From positions 5,084,001 through 5,148,000 of the forward strand of contig NZ_CP117430.1 in the NCBI RefSeq assembly GCF_030687395.1: a stretch of DNA of 64,000 nt, in the 5' to 3' direction. Each line of letters opens with the position of its first letter. The stretch's first letter is position 1. Shown here piece by piece: positions 26,840-36,295 of this stretch. The DNA is from Pseudomonas wuhanensis (lineage in GTDB: Bacteria > Pseudomonadota > Gammaproteobacteria > Pseudomonadales > Pseudomonadaceae). The position numbers were made by a program, and so were the translations under genes. Below the pieces are notes generated by a model, which worked only from the letters and a program-made list of their open reading frames with translations, had not been told where the DNA came from and searched no databases.

Positions 26840-28456
26840 ATGAGCCAACAGTTTCAACACGATGTTCTGGTAATTGGCAGCGGTGCTGCCGGCTTGAGCC
26901 TTGCGCTGACCTTGCCCGGTCATTTGCGCATCGCCGTATTGAGCAAAGGCGACCTCGCCAATGGCTCAACCTTCTGGGCCCAGGGCGGTGTCGCCGCCGT
27001 TCTGGATGACACCGATACTGTCGAATCCCACGTCGAGGACACCCTCAACGCTGGCGGTGGCCTGTGCCATGAAGACGCCGTGCGCTTTACCGTCGAGCAC
27101 AGCAGAGAAGCGATTCAATGGCTGATCGATCAAGGCGTACCCTTTACCCGCGATGAACAGTCTGGCACCGAAGACGGTGGTTTCGAGTTTCACCTGACCC
27201 GCGAAGGCGGTCACAGCCATCGGCGCATCATCCACGCTGCCGATGCGACGGGCGCGGCGATCTTCAGAACCCTGCTCGATCAGGCCAAGCAGCGTCCCAA
27301 CATCGAACTGCTGGAGCAGCGAGTCGCGGTCGACCTGATCACCCAAAAGCGCCTGGGCCTTGAAGGCGATCGTTGCCTTGGCGCCTATGTGCTCAACCGC
27401 GGCACCGGTGAAGTCGATACCTATGGCGCGCGCTTCGTGATCCTTGCTTCGGGTGGCGCGGCAAAAGTCTACCTCTATACCAGCAACCCCGACGGTGCCT
27501 GCGGTGATGGCATCGCCATGGCCTGGCGTTCGGGCTGCCGGGTGGCGAATCTGGAGTTCAACCAGTTCCATCCCACCTGCCTTTATCACCCGCAAGCCAA
27601 GAGTTTCCTGATCACCGAAGCCCTGCGTGGCGAAGGCGGACACCTGAAGCTGCCCAACGGTGAACGCTTCATGCAGCGCTTCGACCCACGGGCGGAGTTG
27701 GCACCACGGGACATCGTCGCCCGCGCCATCGACCATGAGATGAAGCGTCTGGGTATCGACTGCGTCTATCTGGACATCAGCCACAAGCCCGAAGATTTCA
27801 TCAAGACGCACTTCCCGACGGTCTATGAGCGCTGCCTGGAATTCTCCATCGACATCACTAAACAACCGATCCCGGTGGTGCCGGCGGCGCACTACACCTG
27901 CGGCGGCGTGATGGTCGACCAGCGAGGCCGCACTGACGTGCCGGGCCTGTATGCGATTGGCGAAACGAGCTTCACCGGCCTGCATGGCGCCAACCGCATG
28001 GCCAGCAATTCCCTGCTGGAATGTTTCGTTTACGCCCGCTCGGCGGCGACGGACATTCTTGAGCAGCTGCCAGAAGTGTCGATTCCGACCGCCCTGCCCG
28101 TTTGGGATGCGAGTCAGGTCACCGATTCTGACGAAGACGTGATCATTGCGCACAACTGGGACGAACTGCGGCGATTCATGTGGGACTACGTCGGCATCGT
28201 GCGCACCAACAAGCGCCTGCAACGGGCTCAGCACCGGGTGCGTCTGCTGTTGGACGAAATCGACGAGTTCTACAGCAACTACAAGGTCAGCCGGGATTTG
28301 ATCGAATTGCGCAACCTGGCGCAGGTCGCCGAGCTGATGATCCAGTCAGCCATGGAACGCAAGGAAAGTCGCGGCCTGCACTACACCCTCGACTACCCGA
28401 ACATGCTGCCGGTCGCCCTGGACACTATTCTGGTGCCGCCCACCTACGCCGACTGA
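26840..28456 (+). CDS. nadB: L-aspartate oxidase
   Basis: 538 residues. FAD-binding N-terminus ([19 protein letters not shown]), then [17 protein letters not shown], the active-site region [21 protein letters not shown], and the C-terminal [22 protein letters not shown]. It oxidises aspartate to iminoaspartate, the first step of NAD synthesis. The ATG at 26840 gives the family start; upstream in-frame codons are not conserved. It is convergent with, and overlaps, the ygfX gene. Confidence 0.97.
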   Translation: MSQQFQHDVLVIGSGAAGLSLALTLPGHLRIAVLSKGDLANGSTFWAQGGVAAVLDDTDTVESHVEDTLNAGGGLCHEDAVRFTVEHSREAIQWLIDQGVPFTRDEQSGTEDGGFEFHLTREGGHSHRRIIHAADATGAAIFRTLLDQAKQRPNIELLEQRVAVDLITQKRLGLEGDRCLGAYVLNRGTGEVDTYGARFVILASGGAAKVYLYTSNPDGACGDGIAMAWRSGCRVANLEFNQFHPTCLYHPQAKSFLITEALRGEGGHLKLPNGERFMQRFDPRAELAPRDIVARAIDHEMKRLGIDCVYLDISHKPEDFIKTHFPTVYERCLEFSIDITKQPIPVVPAAHYTCGGVMVDQRGRTDVPGLYAIGETSFTGLHGANRMASNSLLECFVYARSAATDILEQLPEVSIPTALPVWDASQVTDSDEDVIIAHNWDELRRFMWDYVGIVRTNKRLQRAQHRVRLLLDEIDEFYSNYKVSRDLIELRNLAQVAELMIQSAMERKESRGLHYTLDYPNMLPVALDTILVPPTYAD

Positions 28457-28877
28457 ACTTGAGCCGGACCCGCAGGCGTCGGTGCACATCCGCCGCCTGC
28501 GAATCCCGCGGCACACAGATCGCCCTGACCCGTCGCTCATCGCGCAGACGAAAACGCAGTACCACAATCAATGGCAACGCCAGGCTGTCCGGCCGTAGCT
28601 GTACGGGTTGCCAACCTTGCGCCTGACTCCACAACTGCCAGCCATCGGCATCGCGACGCAAGCCGCGAAAGGCCTGTGGGTGTGTCAGCAGAATCTGTCG
28701 CGGCAATACCCAAATGCTGTGAGCCACGCACAACATAACGCCGAGCAAGCTGGCCCAGAGCGGTATCGAGAGAAGAAACAGCGAGCCCAACGCGAACAGC
28801 TGGGCGAGAAGATAGGCCGCCAGCAACTGCCGTGAGGCATGCCAGCGGCATTCGAACGCGTTACTTGGGCTGGACAC
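28425..28877 (-). CDS. ygfX: YgfX-family membrane protein
   Basis: 150 residues. Two membrane segments near residues 15-60 ([31 protein letters not shown]) precede a soluble tail with the family pattern [16 protein letters not shown]. YgfX (CptA) is described in E. coli as an inner-membrane partner of SdhE, sometimes as a toxin. Its 5' end overlaps sdhE by 17 bases, as in the conserved pair. Its 3' end overlaps nadB on the other strand by 32 bases. Confidence 0.8.
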   Translation of the reverse strand: MSSPSNAFECRWHASRQLLAAYLLAQLFALGSLFLLSIPLWASLLGVMLCVAHSIWVLPRQILLTHPQAFRGLRRDADGWQLWSQAQGWQPVQLRPDSLALPLIVVLRFRLRDERRVRAICVPRDSQAADVHRRLRVRLKFSRRRWAAPE

Positions 28878-29115
28878 GATCCAGGATCATGCGAACCATG
28901 CGCTGCAGCTCCGGATCTTCCGATTCGGCGCGTTCCATGAACCAGCCGAACATGTCCTGATCCTCACACGTCAGCAGACGGACGTATAAATCGCGATCCA
29001 CCTGATTGAGGTGCGGATAAACCTCTTTCACAAACGGCACCAGCAACACGTCAAGCTCAAGCATGCCGCGGCGACTGTGCCAGTAGAGGCGATTCAGTTC
29101 AACTTGTTCGACCAT
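28861..29115 (-). CDS. sdhE: Succinate dehydrogenase assembly factor SdhE
   Basis: 84 residues with the RGMLELD motif (the RGxxE signature that promotes FAD attachment to SdhA) and the pattern [15 protein letters not shown]. It is the small acidic helical protein formerly called YgfY/CptB. It is followed by the overlapping ygfX gene. Confidence 0.95.
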   Translation of the reverse strand: MVEQVELNRLYWHSRRGMLELDVLLVPFVKEVYPHLNQVDRDLYVRLLTCEDQDMFGWFMERAESEDPELQRMVRMILDRVQPK

Positions 29116-29263
29116 GGAGCGCTCCTCAAATAGGCGGCAAGTATACAGCCCCGGGCCTGCTCGAACAGTCGGCTTTGGTCGCCCTCCACGAACCTTTGTG
29201 AACTACCCATTTCAAGGGCGCCCCCTTATGATGTCCTTCGGACTCTTTACCCTGCGATGACCC

Positions 29264-30205
29264 ATGGCCGATTCTGCTTTTTTTTGCACCCTGTCTCACG
29301 AAGGCGTTCTCGCGGTACGCGGCGCGGATGCCAGCAAATTCCTGCAAGGCCAATTGACTTGCAACCTTAATTACCTGAGCGACACCCAGGCCAGCCTTGG
29401 CGCGCGCTGCACGCAGAAAGGCCGGATGCAGTCGAGTTTCCGCATTCTGCTGGAAGGCGACGGTGTACTCATGGCGATGGCCAGCGAACTGCTGGAGCCG
29501 CAACTGGCGGACCTGAAAAAGTACGCGGTGTTCTCCAAATCGAAACTGACCGATGAAAGTGCCGGCTGGGTTCGTTTTGGCCTTGAGCAGGGCGATGCAG
29601 CACTGGTCAGCCTGGGCCTGGCACTGCCGGCCGACACTGATAGCGTCGTGCGCAACGAAGGCCTGATCGCCCTTCGCGTCTCGTCTGACCGCGCTGAACT
29701 CTGGGTGGGCGCCGATCAAGCCGACACCGTCAAGGGCAAGCTGTCCGCCCTGTTGGCCGAAGGCGATCTGAATCAATGGCTGCTGGGCCAGATCCGCGCC
29801 GGGATCGGTCAGGTCATGCCGAGCACCCGCGAGCTGTTCATCCCGCAGATGCTCAATCTGCAAGCCGTCGGTGGCGTGAGCTTCAAGAAAGGCTGCTACA
29901 CCGGCCAGGAAATCGTCGCACGCATGCAGTACCTGGGCAAACTCAAGCGCCGGTTGTATCGCCTGCAACTGGAGGCTGGCGAATTACCGGAGCCCGGTAC
30001 CCAATTGTTCTCCCCGACCCACGGCAGCTCTATCGGTGAAGTGGTGCTAGCCGCCCGCGCCGAGCAAAACATTGAACTCCTTGCCGTGCTGCAAGCCGAA
30101 GCTGCAGAAGATGGCAACCTGCACCTTGGCGCACTCGAAGGTCCGGGCCTGCATCTGCTCGACCTGCCTTACCAACTGGATCGCGATCGCGAAATCCAGC
30201 GTTAA
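29264..30205 (+). CDS. ygfZ: Folate-binding YgfZ/GcvT-fold protein
   Basis: 313 residues, with the family motif KGCYTGQEIVARMQYLGKLKRR near residues 208-229. YgfZ binds folate and supports iron-sulfur proteins such as MiaB. It is divergent from sdhE, which is the conserved gammaproteobacterial context. Confidence 0.93.
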   Translation: MADSAFFCTLSHEGVLAVRGADASKFLQGQLTCNLNYLSDTQASLGARCTQKGRMQSSFRILLEGDGVLMAMASELLEPQLADLKKYAVFSKSKLTDESAGWVRFGLEQGDAALVSLGLALPADTDSVVRNEGLIALRVSSDRAELWVGADQADTVKGKLSALLAEGDLNQWLLGQIRAGIGQVMPSTRELFIPQMLNLQAVGGVSFKKGCYTGQEIVARMQYLGKLKRRLYRLQLEAGELPEPGTQLFSPTHGSSIGEVVLAARAEQNIELLAVLQAEAAEDGNLHLGALEGPGLHLLDLPYQLDRDREIQR

Positions 30206-30239
30206 TAGCAGCACTTGTCGCAACACCTAGAGAAAAGAA

Positions 30240-31061
30240 ATGAGCGAGCTGGCGGATAAGGTCCAACAGGATTTGGTTGAGGCCATCGATAACGATGACC
30301 TGGTTCTGCCAACGTTACCGGAAGTGGCCCTGCAGATTCGCAAGGCCGCCGAAGACCCGGAAATCAGTGTCAGCACACTGAGTAAAGTGATTGGCCGCGA
30401 TACCGCGCTGTCGGCGCGCCTGATCAAAGTGGTCAATAGCCCGTTGCTGCGCGCGACCCAGGAAGTGACTGACTTGCACACGGCCATCACCCGGCTGGGT
30501 GTCAATTACAGCAGCAACCTGGCCATCGGCCTGGTGATGGAACAGATCTTCAACGCCCGTTCCGAAGTGGTGGAACAGAAAATGCGCGAGGTCTGGCGCA
30601 AAAGCCTGGAAATCGCCGGCGTCAGTTACGCGTTGTGCCGCAGCTATACGCAGCTCAAGCCTGATCAGGCGGCGCTCGGCGGGCTCGTGCATCAGATTGG
30701 CGTGCTGCCGATCCTGACCTACGCCGAAGATCACTATGAATTGTTATCGGACCCGGTCAGCCTCAACCATGTGATCGACCGGATTCATCCGCTGCTCGGC
30801 GATAAATTGCTCAGGGTCTGGGAGTTTCCGGAAATGCTGGTGCAATTGCCGGGGCTGTATCTGGATTTCAAGCGGCAATCGGAGCGGGTCGACTATGTCG
30901 ATCTGGTGCAAGTGGCCAGCCTGTACTGTCACAAGGACACCGATCATCCACTGGCTCGTATCGACCCCTTCAGTGTGCCGGCCTTCAAGAAGCTGGGGAT
31001 CGATCCGGAGAACGAGGCGATGTGCAAGGATCTGGAAGGTTCGCGGTCGATGTTTTACTGA
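30240..31061 (+). CDS. HDOD-domain protein
   Basis: 273 residues almost entirely one HDOD domain: LPTLPEVALQIRKAAEDPEISV, LIKVVNSPLL, GLVHQIGVLPIL. HDOD is related to HD phosphohydrolases but usually lacks the metal ligands; it is common in signalling. No partner domain is present. It starts 34 bases after ygfZ, probably in one transcript. Confidence 0.85.
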   Translation: MSELADKVQQDLVEAIDNDDLVLPTLPEVALQIRKAAEDPEISVSTLSKVIGRDTALSARLIKVVNSPLLRATQEVTDLHTAITRLGVNYSSNLAIGLVMEQIFNARSEVVEQKMREVWRKSLEIAGVSYALCRSYTQLKPDQAALGGLVHQIGVLPILTYAEDHYELLSDPVSLNHVIDRIHPLLGDKLLRVWEFPEMLVQLPGLYLDFKRQSERVDYVDLVQVASLYCHKDTDHPLARIDPFSVPAFKKLGIDPENEAMCKDLEGSRSMFY

Positions 31062-31065
31062 TTTC

Positions 31066-31171
31066 TGTGGCGAGGGAGCTTGCTCCCGCTGGGCTGCGAA
31101 GCGGCCCCACTCTCTACCTAAAAAGAAAGGGACTGCTGCGCAGTCCAACGGGAGCAAGCCCCCTCGCCACA
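31066..31171. repeat. REP pair (inverted)
   Basis: Outer arms tgtggcgagggagcttgctc... (31066-31088) and the near-complement ending ...gccccctcgccaca (31149-31171), with an internal agggactgctgcgcagtcc hairpin. It sits between the convergent HDOD and sensor-kinase genes. Confidence 0.85.
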
Positions 31172-31180
31172 GGGCGGTGC

Positions 31181-32569
31181 TCACTCACCTGCAATAAAAC
31201 TCACCCGCACCTTCAGCCCCGCCCGCTCGCCATCGTGCAGGCTGATCTGCGCCAGATGGGCGCGGCAGATTTCACCGACAATCGCCAGGCCCAACCCTGA
31301 GCCAGCCACCTGCTGGTTGCGCCGGTAAAAACGCTCGAACACCCGATCCCGCTCTTCAAGAGGAATTCCCGGGCCATCGTCTTCGACCTCCAGCACCGCC
31401 GGTGCCATGACCCGCAGGATCACATTGCCGCCCGGTGGCGTGTGGGCCAGCGCGTTGTCCACCAGGTTGCTCAACAGTTCATTCAACAACGTCGGTTCGC
31501 CGCGCAGCCACACCGGTTCGTCGGCTTCCAGCGCCAGCGCCACGCCACGTGCATGGGCCAACGGCGCCATGGCCATGCCCAGTTCACGGGCCAGCTGACT
31601 GAGGTCGAGCAACTGCGCACCGCCCTCGGCGATGGCTCGGGCACCATTCTCGACCCGTGCCAGCGAGAGCAATTGATTCGCCAGGTGGGTCAGGCGATCC
31701 GTACCCTGGGCGGCCGTTTCCAGGGTGCTGCGCCAGATTTCGGGTTCGCTCGAGCGTAAGCCCAGTTCGAGACGTGCCTTGAGCGCCGCCAGCGGCGTGC
31801 GCAGTTCATGGGCGGCATCGGCGATGAATTGCGCCTGGCGCTCGAACTGCCCGCGCAAACGCTCGGTAAAGTGATTGAGCGCGCGCACCAGCGGCCCCAG
31901 CTCGTGCTGCACTTCCACCAGCGGCAAGGGCCGCAAGTCATCGGGTTGACGCTCTTCCACCGCGGTGCGCAAGCGCTCCAGTGGACGCAGCGCCGCACTG
32001 ACCGCAAACCACACCAGCAGCAACGCACCGATTGCCAGCATGCCCAGACGCAACAACGTATCGGCCATCAGGCTGCGAGCCATACGGACCCGTGCCTCAT
32101 CGGTTTCCGCCACGCGGATTTCCGCCATGCCGTTCATGTTCGGTTCGCTGACCGCTTTGAGCAGGCTGACCACCCGCACGTTTTGCCCTTGATAAGTGGC
32201 GTTATAAAAACGCGCCAGCGCTGGATAGTCATCGGTGCGCGGTGTTCCCGGCGGCGGTGCCGGCAGGTTTTCGTAGCCCGAGATCAACTTCTGATTGATG
32301 TCATTGACCAGGTAAAAAATTCGCCCGGCGCTGTCGTAGGCGAACGTGTCCAGGGCCACGTAGGGCACGTTGGCGCTGAGGCTGCCGTCGCGCTGGGACA
32401 AGCCGGCGGCGATGGTCCGGGCGGAGGCCAGCAAGGTCCTGTCATAAGCGGTGTCGGCGGCTTCGCGACCATTCCAATAGGCGCTCAAACCACTGGCGAG
32501 CATCAACACCACCAGCAGCAGCGCGAGGTTCCACAGCAACCGCCACCGCAGGCTGCTGAGCTTATGCAT
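31181..32569 (-). CDS. tctE: Sensor histidine kinase, TctE type
   Basis: About 462 residues. An N-terminal membrane helix (WRLLWNLALLLVVLMLASGLSAYW), a periplasmic sensor loop, a second helix (LLRLGMLAIGALLLVWFAVSAAL), then the H box DAAHELRTPLAALKARLEL and the ATPase boxes (NALAHTPPGGNVIL, DDGPGIP, GSGLGLAIV). I chose the ATG at 32569, which overlaps the regulator's stop by eight bases. Its position beside opdH-tctCBA is the reason for naming it TctE. Confidence 0.9.
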   Translation of the reverse strand: MHKLSSLRWRLLWNLALLLVVLMLASGLSAYWNGREAADTAYDRTLLASARTIAAGLSQRDGSLSANVPYVALDTFAYDSAGRIFYLVNDINQKLISGYENLPAPPPGTPRTDDYPALARFYNATYQGQNVRVVSLLKAVSEPNMNGMAEIRVAETDEARVRMARSLMADTLLRLGMLAIGALLLVWFAVSAALRPLERLRTAVEERQPDDLRPLPLVEVQHELGPLVRALNHFTERLRGQFERQAQFIADAAHELRTPLAALKARLELGLRSSEPEIWRSTLETAAQGTDRLTHLANQLLSLARVENGARAIAEGGAQLLDLSQLARELGMAMAPLAHARGVALALEADEPVWLRGEPTLLNELLSNLVDNALAHTPPGGNVILRVMAPAVLEVEDDGPGIPLEERDRVFERFYRRNQQVAGSGLGLAIVGEICRAHLAQISLHDGERAGLKVRVSFIAGE

Positions 32570-33233
32570 CGCGGCTTTCCAGCAGATAGCCAAGGCCGCG
32601 AAAGGTCACGATGGCCACCGGTTGGCCGTCGAGTTTCTTGCGCAAGCGGTGGACGTAGATTTCGATGGCATCGGGACTGGCCTCCTCGTCCAGGCCGAAG
32701 ACCTGGGCGGCCAGTTGCTCCTTGCTCATCACTCGACCGGGACGGGCGATCAGGGCCTCGAGCACCGCCTGTTCGCGAGAGGTCAGGGTCAGCAATTCTT
32801 CGCCGAGGGTGAAGCGCCGTGTGTCCAGGTCGTAGGCCAGCACGCCACAACGCTGCTGGCGTTCACCGCCGAGCACACTGCGGCGCAGCAAGGCTTTTAC
32901 CCGGGCTTCGAGCTCGGTCAGCTCGAAAGGTTTGGCCAGGTAATCGTCAGCCCCAAGGTTCAGGCCGTGAACCCGATCCTTGACGTCGCTGCGGGCGGTC
33001 AGCATCAGCACCGGCAGGTTCTTGCCCCGGGCCCGCAGGCGCGCCAGCACTTCGAAGCCATCCATGCGCGGCAGGCCGACATCGAGGATCGCCACGGCGT
33101 ATTCCTCGCTGCTCAAGGCCAGGTCGGCCGCCACACCGTCGTGCAACACATCCACGGTCAGCCCGGTGCTCTTGAGCGCCTGAGCGACACTTTCGGCAAG
33201 CTGCAGATGGTCTTCAACGAGCAGAACACGCAT
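32562..33233 (-). CDS. tctD: OmpR-family response regulator, TctD type
   Basis: 223 residues: receiver domain with phosphoacceptor Asp51 (AILDVGLPRMDG), then a winged-helix C-domain (TLTSREQAVLEALIARPGRVMSKEQL). It pairs with the overlapping kinase gene and lies divergent from opdH-tctCBA, so it most likely activates tricarboxylate uptake. Confidence 0.92.
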   Translation of the reverse strand: MRVLLVEDHLQLAESVAQALKSTGLTVDVLHDGVAADLALSSEEYAVAILDVGLPRMDGFEVLARLRARGKNLPVLMLTARSDVKDRVHGLNLGADDYLAKPFELTELEARVKALLRRSVLGGERQQRCGVLAYDLDTRRFTLGEELLTLTSREQAVLEALIARPGRVMSKEQLAAQVFGLDEEASPDAIEIYVHRLRKKLDGQPVAIVTFRGLGYLLESRDA

Positions 33234-33441
33234 GGATCTTTACCTCATTCAGGGATGGTCGACGCCATTCTTTGGCGCGGAGTTTACAGCCGCATCCGTC
33301 GCTGTGAAGCGCGAAAACAGTGAAAGTCAGCTGAAAGGTTAGCGAAAGGTTGGCCGGTTAGAGTCCAGCCACGGACAGTTTCGACTGCCGTTGCCAGTGC
33401 CCATAGCAGTACGAGAAACGCCTCGAAGCGTTTTCGCCAAT

Positions 33442-33449
33442 AAGAACAA
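33442..33449 (+). promoter_or_regulatory. Hfq/Crc-type A-rich catabolite-repression site before opdH
   Basis: AAGAACAA fits the AANAANAA motif bound by Hfq/Crc in Pseudomonas. It lies just before the ribosome-binding site (CGGAG) of opdH, where such sites block translation. Confidence 0.5.
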
Positions 33450-33467
33450 TAAACGGAGTACGTCACC

Positions 33468-34760
33468 ATGCTGTCCATGCAGCTTCAGGCTCACCCGCCT
33501 GCTCGTTTTTCCCGTCTCAGCCAGACCGCCCTTGTCAGCGCCGCCGCCCTCGCCGGCTTTTCGCCGTTGAGCCAGGCTGCCTTCTTCGAAGACAGTACGG
33601 CAACCTTCGAAACCCGCAACATGTATTTCAACCGCGACTTTCGCGACGGCACCAGCGCCCAGCAATCCAAGCGGGACGAATGGGCCCAGGGGTTCATGCT
33701 CAATCTGCAATCGGGTTACACCGACGGCACTGTGGGGTTCGGTGTCGATGCGCTGGGTATGCTGGGGGTAAAACTCGATTCGAGTCCGGATCGCACCGGC
33801 ACCGGCCTGCTGCCGACCCATGACGACGGGCGCGCGGCGGACGAGTATTCCAAGCTCGGCCTGACCGGCAAAGTGAAGATCTCCGTCACGGAACTGAAAA
33901 TCGGCAGCCTGATTCCGGAACTGCCGATCCTCAAGCCCAACGACGGGCGCATTCTGCCGCAGACCTTTGAAGGCGGTTTGCTGACCTCCAAAGAGATCAA
34001 GAACCTGACCTTCACCGGCGGGCGTCTGGAGAAAGCCAAGGACCGCGACAGTACCGACTTCGAGGACATCGCCCTCAACAACAAGAACAGCCGCTTCGCC
34101 GGCACCGTGGCCGGCAAGCATTTTGACTTTGGCGGCGTGGACTACAAGTTCGCCGACAAGATCACCGGCAGCTACCACTTCGCCCAACTCGATGAAGTCT
34201 ACAACCAGCACTTCCTCGGCGTTGTCGCGTCGCAACCGTTCGGCCCCGGCACGTTCGGCACCGATCTGCGATTGGCCATCAGTGACGACGAAGGCGCAGC
34301 ACGGGGCGGCAAGATCGACAACAAATCCCTGAACGGGATGGTGAGCTATGCCTTGAGCGGGCATAAATTCAGCGCCGGTTATCAGCACATGTCGGGGGAC
34401 AGTGCCTTCCCCTACGTCGATGGCAGCGATCCGTACCTGGTCAACTTCGTGCAGATCAATGACTTTGCCGGTGCCGAAGAACGTTCCTGGCAGGCACGTT
34501 ACGACTATGACTTCGCCAAACTCGGCATTCCGGGCCTGAGCTTCATGAGCCGTTACCTGAGCGGTGACAACATCAAGCTCAAGAACGGCGACGAAGGCAA
34601 AGAGTGGGAACGCAACACCGAGATCAAATACGTCGTACAAAGCGGCACCCTGAAAGACGTCGCCGTACGCCTGCGCAATGCCACCTACCGTTCCAACTAC
34701 TCCGCTCGCGATGCCGATGAAGTGCGTCTGCTGGTGAGCTATAGCGTTGCCCTTTGGTAA
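33468..34760 (+). CDS. opdH: OprD-family outer-membrane porin, tricarboxylate-type (OpdH-like)
   Basis: 430 residues. A signal peptide ends at SPLSQA, then the OprD barrel (FFEDSTATFETRNMYFNRDFRDG, a C-terminal YSVALW). The OpdH subgroup takes up cis-aconitate and related tricarboxylates; the assignment rests on the adjoining tctCBA and tctDE genes. The start at 33468 is the in-frame ATG ten bases after CGGAG. Confidence 0.88.
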   Translation: MLSMQLQAHPPARFSRLSQTALVSAAALAGFSPLSQAAFFEDSTATFETRNMYFNRDFRDGTSAQQSKRDEWAQGFMLNLQSGYTDGTVGFGVDALGMLGVKLDSSPDRTGTGLLPTHDDGRAADEYSKLGLTGKVKISVTELKIGSLIPELPILKPNDGRILPQTFEGGLLTSKEIKNLTFTGGRLEKAKDRDSTDFEDIALNNKNSRFAGTVAGKHFDFGGVDYKFADKITGSYHFAQLDEVYNQHFLGVVASQPFGPGTFGTDLRLAISDDEGAARGGKIDNKSLNGMVSYALSGHKFSAGYQHMSGDSAFPYVDGSDPYLVNFVQINDFAGAEERSWQARYDYDFAKLGIPGLSFMSRYLSGDNIKLKNGDEGKEWERNTEIKYVVQSGTLKDVAVRLRNATYRSNYSARDADEVRLLVSYSVALW

Positions 34761-34771
34761 ACATCACGTCC

Positions 34772-34779
34772 AATAACAA
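34772..34779 (+). promoter_or_regulatory. Hfq/Crc-type A-rich site before tctC
   Basis: AATAACAA, again a perfect AANAANAA match, 21 bases before the tctC start codon. A second occurrence in the same locus supports shared catabolite control. Confidence 0.5.
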
Positions 34780-34799
34780 TAATGCCCGTGGAGACTCAA

Positions 34800-35777
34800 A
34801 TGAACTTATCACTGCGTAAAGTTGCTCTAGCCGCCAGCTGTGTGCTGTTTGCCAGCCAATTGATGGCCGAACCCAAGCGCCCGGAATGCATCGCCCCGGC
34901 CTCGCCAGGCGGCGGTTTCGACCTGACCTGTAAACTGGCGCAAAGCGCGCTGGTGAACGAAAAACTGTTGACCAAACCGATGCGCGTGACCTACATGCCC
35001 GGCGGTGTCGGCGCGGTGGCGTACAACGCAGTGGTCGCCCAGCGTCCGGCCGACGCCGGCACGCTGGTGGCGTGGTCCAGCGGTTCGCTGCTGAACCTGG
35101 CGCAAGGCAAATTCGGTCGTTTCGATGAAACCAACGTCCGCTGGCTCGCCGCCGTCGGCACCAGTTATGGCGCCATCGCGGTGAAAAGCGATTCGCCTTA
35201 CAAGACCCTGGACGATCTGGTTCAGGCCCTGAAGAAAGATCCGAGCAAAGTGGTGATCGGTTCCGGCGGCACCGTCGGCAGCCAGGACTGGATGCAGACC
35301 GCATTGATCGCCAAGGCGGCCGGGATCAATCCCCGTGACCTGCGTTACGTCGCTCTCGAAGGCGGTGGTGAAATTGCCACCGCCCTGCTCGGTGGCCACA
35401 TCCAGGTCGGCAGCACCGACATCTCCGACTCCATGCCACACATTCAGAGTGGCGACATGCGTCTGCTGGCGGTGTTCTCCGAGAAGCGTCTGGACGAGCC
35501 GGAAATGAAAGACATTCCGACGGCTAAAGAGCAAGGCTACGACATCGTCTGGCCGGTGGTTCGCGGTTTCTACCTCGGGCCAAAAGTCAGCGACGAAGAC
35601 TACGCCTGGTGGAAAGACGCCTTCGACAAACTGCTGGCTTCCGAGGATTTCGCCAAACTGCGCGACCAGCGTGAACTGTTCCCGTTCGCCATGACCGGCC
35701 AAGAGCTGGACACCTACGTGAAGAAGCAGGTCGCGGACTACAAAGTGCTGGCCAAAGAGTTCGGCCTGATCCAGTGA
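34800..35777 (+). CDS. tctC: Tricarboxylate-binding periplasmic protein TctC
   Basis: 325 residues with a signal peptide ending LMA and the tripartite tricarboxylate transporter receptor fold: ASPGGGFDLTCKLAQSAL, GGVGAVAYNAVVAQRPADAGTLVAW. It binds citrate-type substrates for the TctAB membrane complex. The ATG at 34800 follows GGAGAC at a good spacing. Confidence 0.94.
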   Translation: MNLSLRKVALAASCVLFASQLMAEPKRPECIAPASPGGGFDLTCKLAQSALVNEKLLTKPMRVTYMPGGVGAVAYNAVVAQRPADAGTLVAWSSGSLLNLAQGKFGRFDETNVRWLAAVGTSYGAIAVKSDSPYKTLDDLVQALKKDPSKVVIGSGGTVGSQDWMQTALIAKAAGINPRDLRYVALEGGGEIATALLGGHIQVGSTDISDSMPHIQSGDMRLLAVFSEKRLDEPEMKDIPTAKEQGYDIVWPVVRGFYLGPKVSDEDYAWWKDAFDKLLASEDFAKLRDQRELFPFAMTGQELDTYVKKQVADYKVLAKEFGLIQ

Positions 35778-35835
35778 TCGCCTCTGTCTAGCGGCTGCGG
35801 CCCCGGTTCTCGGGGTCGTGGCCCAGGAGTTCCTC

Positions 35836-36294
35836 ATGCTCATACAACGCATTTTTGCTTCGGTGCTGTTGCTGGCCTGTGTCGGCCTGGCGCTGATGGC
35901 GTGGCCGTATCAAGCGGCTTTTTCCTACGAACCGGTCGGCCCTCGCGCCTTCCCTCTGCTGATGCTCGGCCTGATGGGCCTGGCCTTGCTGTACATGGTA
36001 TTTCGGCCGGCGCCGATCGTGCACAGCGATGACGACCCGAAACTGGACCGCGAAACCCTGATCAAAATCGGCATCTGCGTGCTGCTGTTGCTGGTGTTCG
36101 CCGGGGCCTTCGAACCCCTTGGTTTCATCGTCGCCAGCATTCTGATCGGGGTCCCGATGGCACGCCTGTATGGCGGCCGCTGGCTGCCCAGCGCGGTGAT
36201 CATCAGCCTGATGGCCATCGGTCTTTATCTGCTGTTCGACAAGTTGATGGACGTGCCACTGCCGTTGGGCGTGCTCGACGTTCTGGAGAACTGA
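35836..36294 (+). CDS. tctB: TctB-family small membrane subunit
   Basis: 152 residues, four hydrophobic segments typical of TctB. I chose ATG 35836 after AGGAG rather than an upstream GTG. It ends one base before tctA. Confidence 0.9.
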   Translation: MLIQRIFASVLLLACVGLALMAWPYQAAFSYEPVGPRAFPLLMLGLMGLALLYMVFRPAPIVHSDDDPKLDRETLIKIGICVLLLLVFAGAFEPLGFIVASILIGVPMARLYGGRWLPSAVIISLMAIGLYLLFDKLMDVPLPLGVLDVLEN

Positions 36295-36295
36295 T

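Noticed and set aside
26966..28234. 422-codon frame antisense to nadB
   Set aside because: Shadow of nadB with no recognisable motifs and low-complexity composition.
31066..31171. Possible CRISPR-like repeats
   Set aside because: It is a single REP pair with inverted arms, not spaced direct repeats; I saw no CRISPR array in the window.
33339..34640. 433-codon frame antisense to the opdH porin
   Set aside because: Shadow frame; the opposite strand gives a clear OprD porin with signal peptide.
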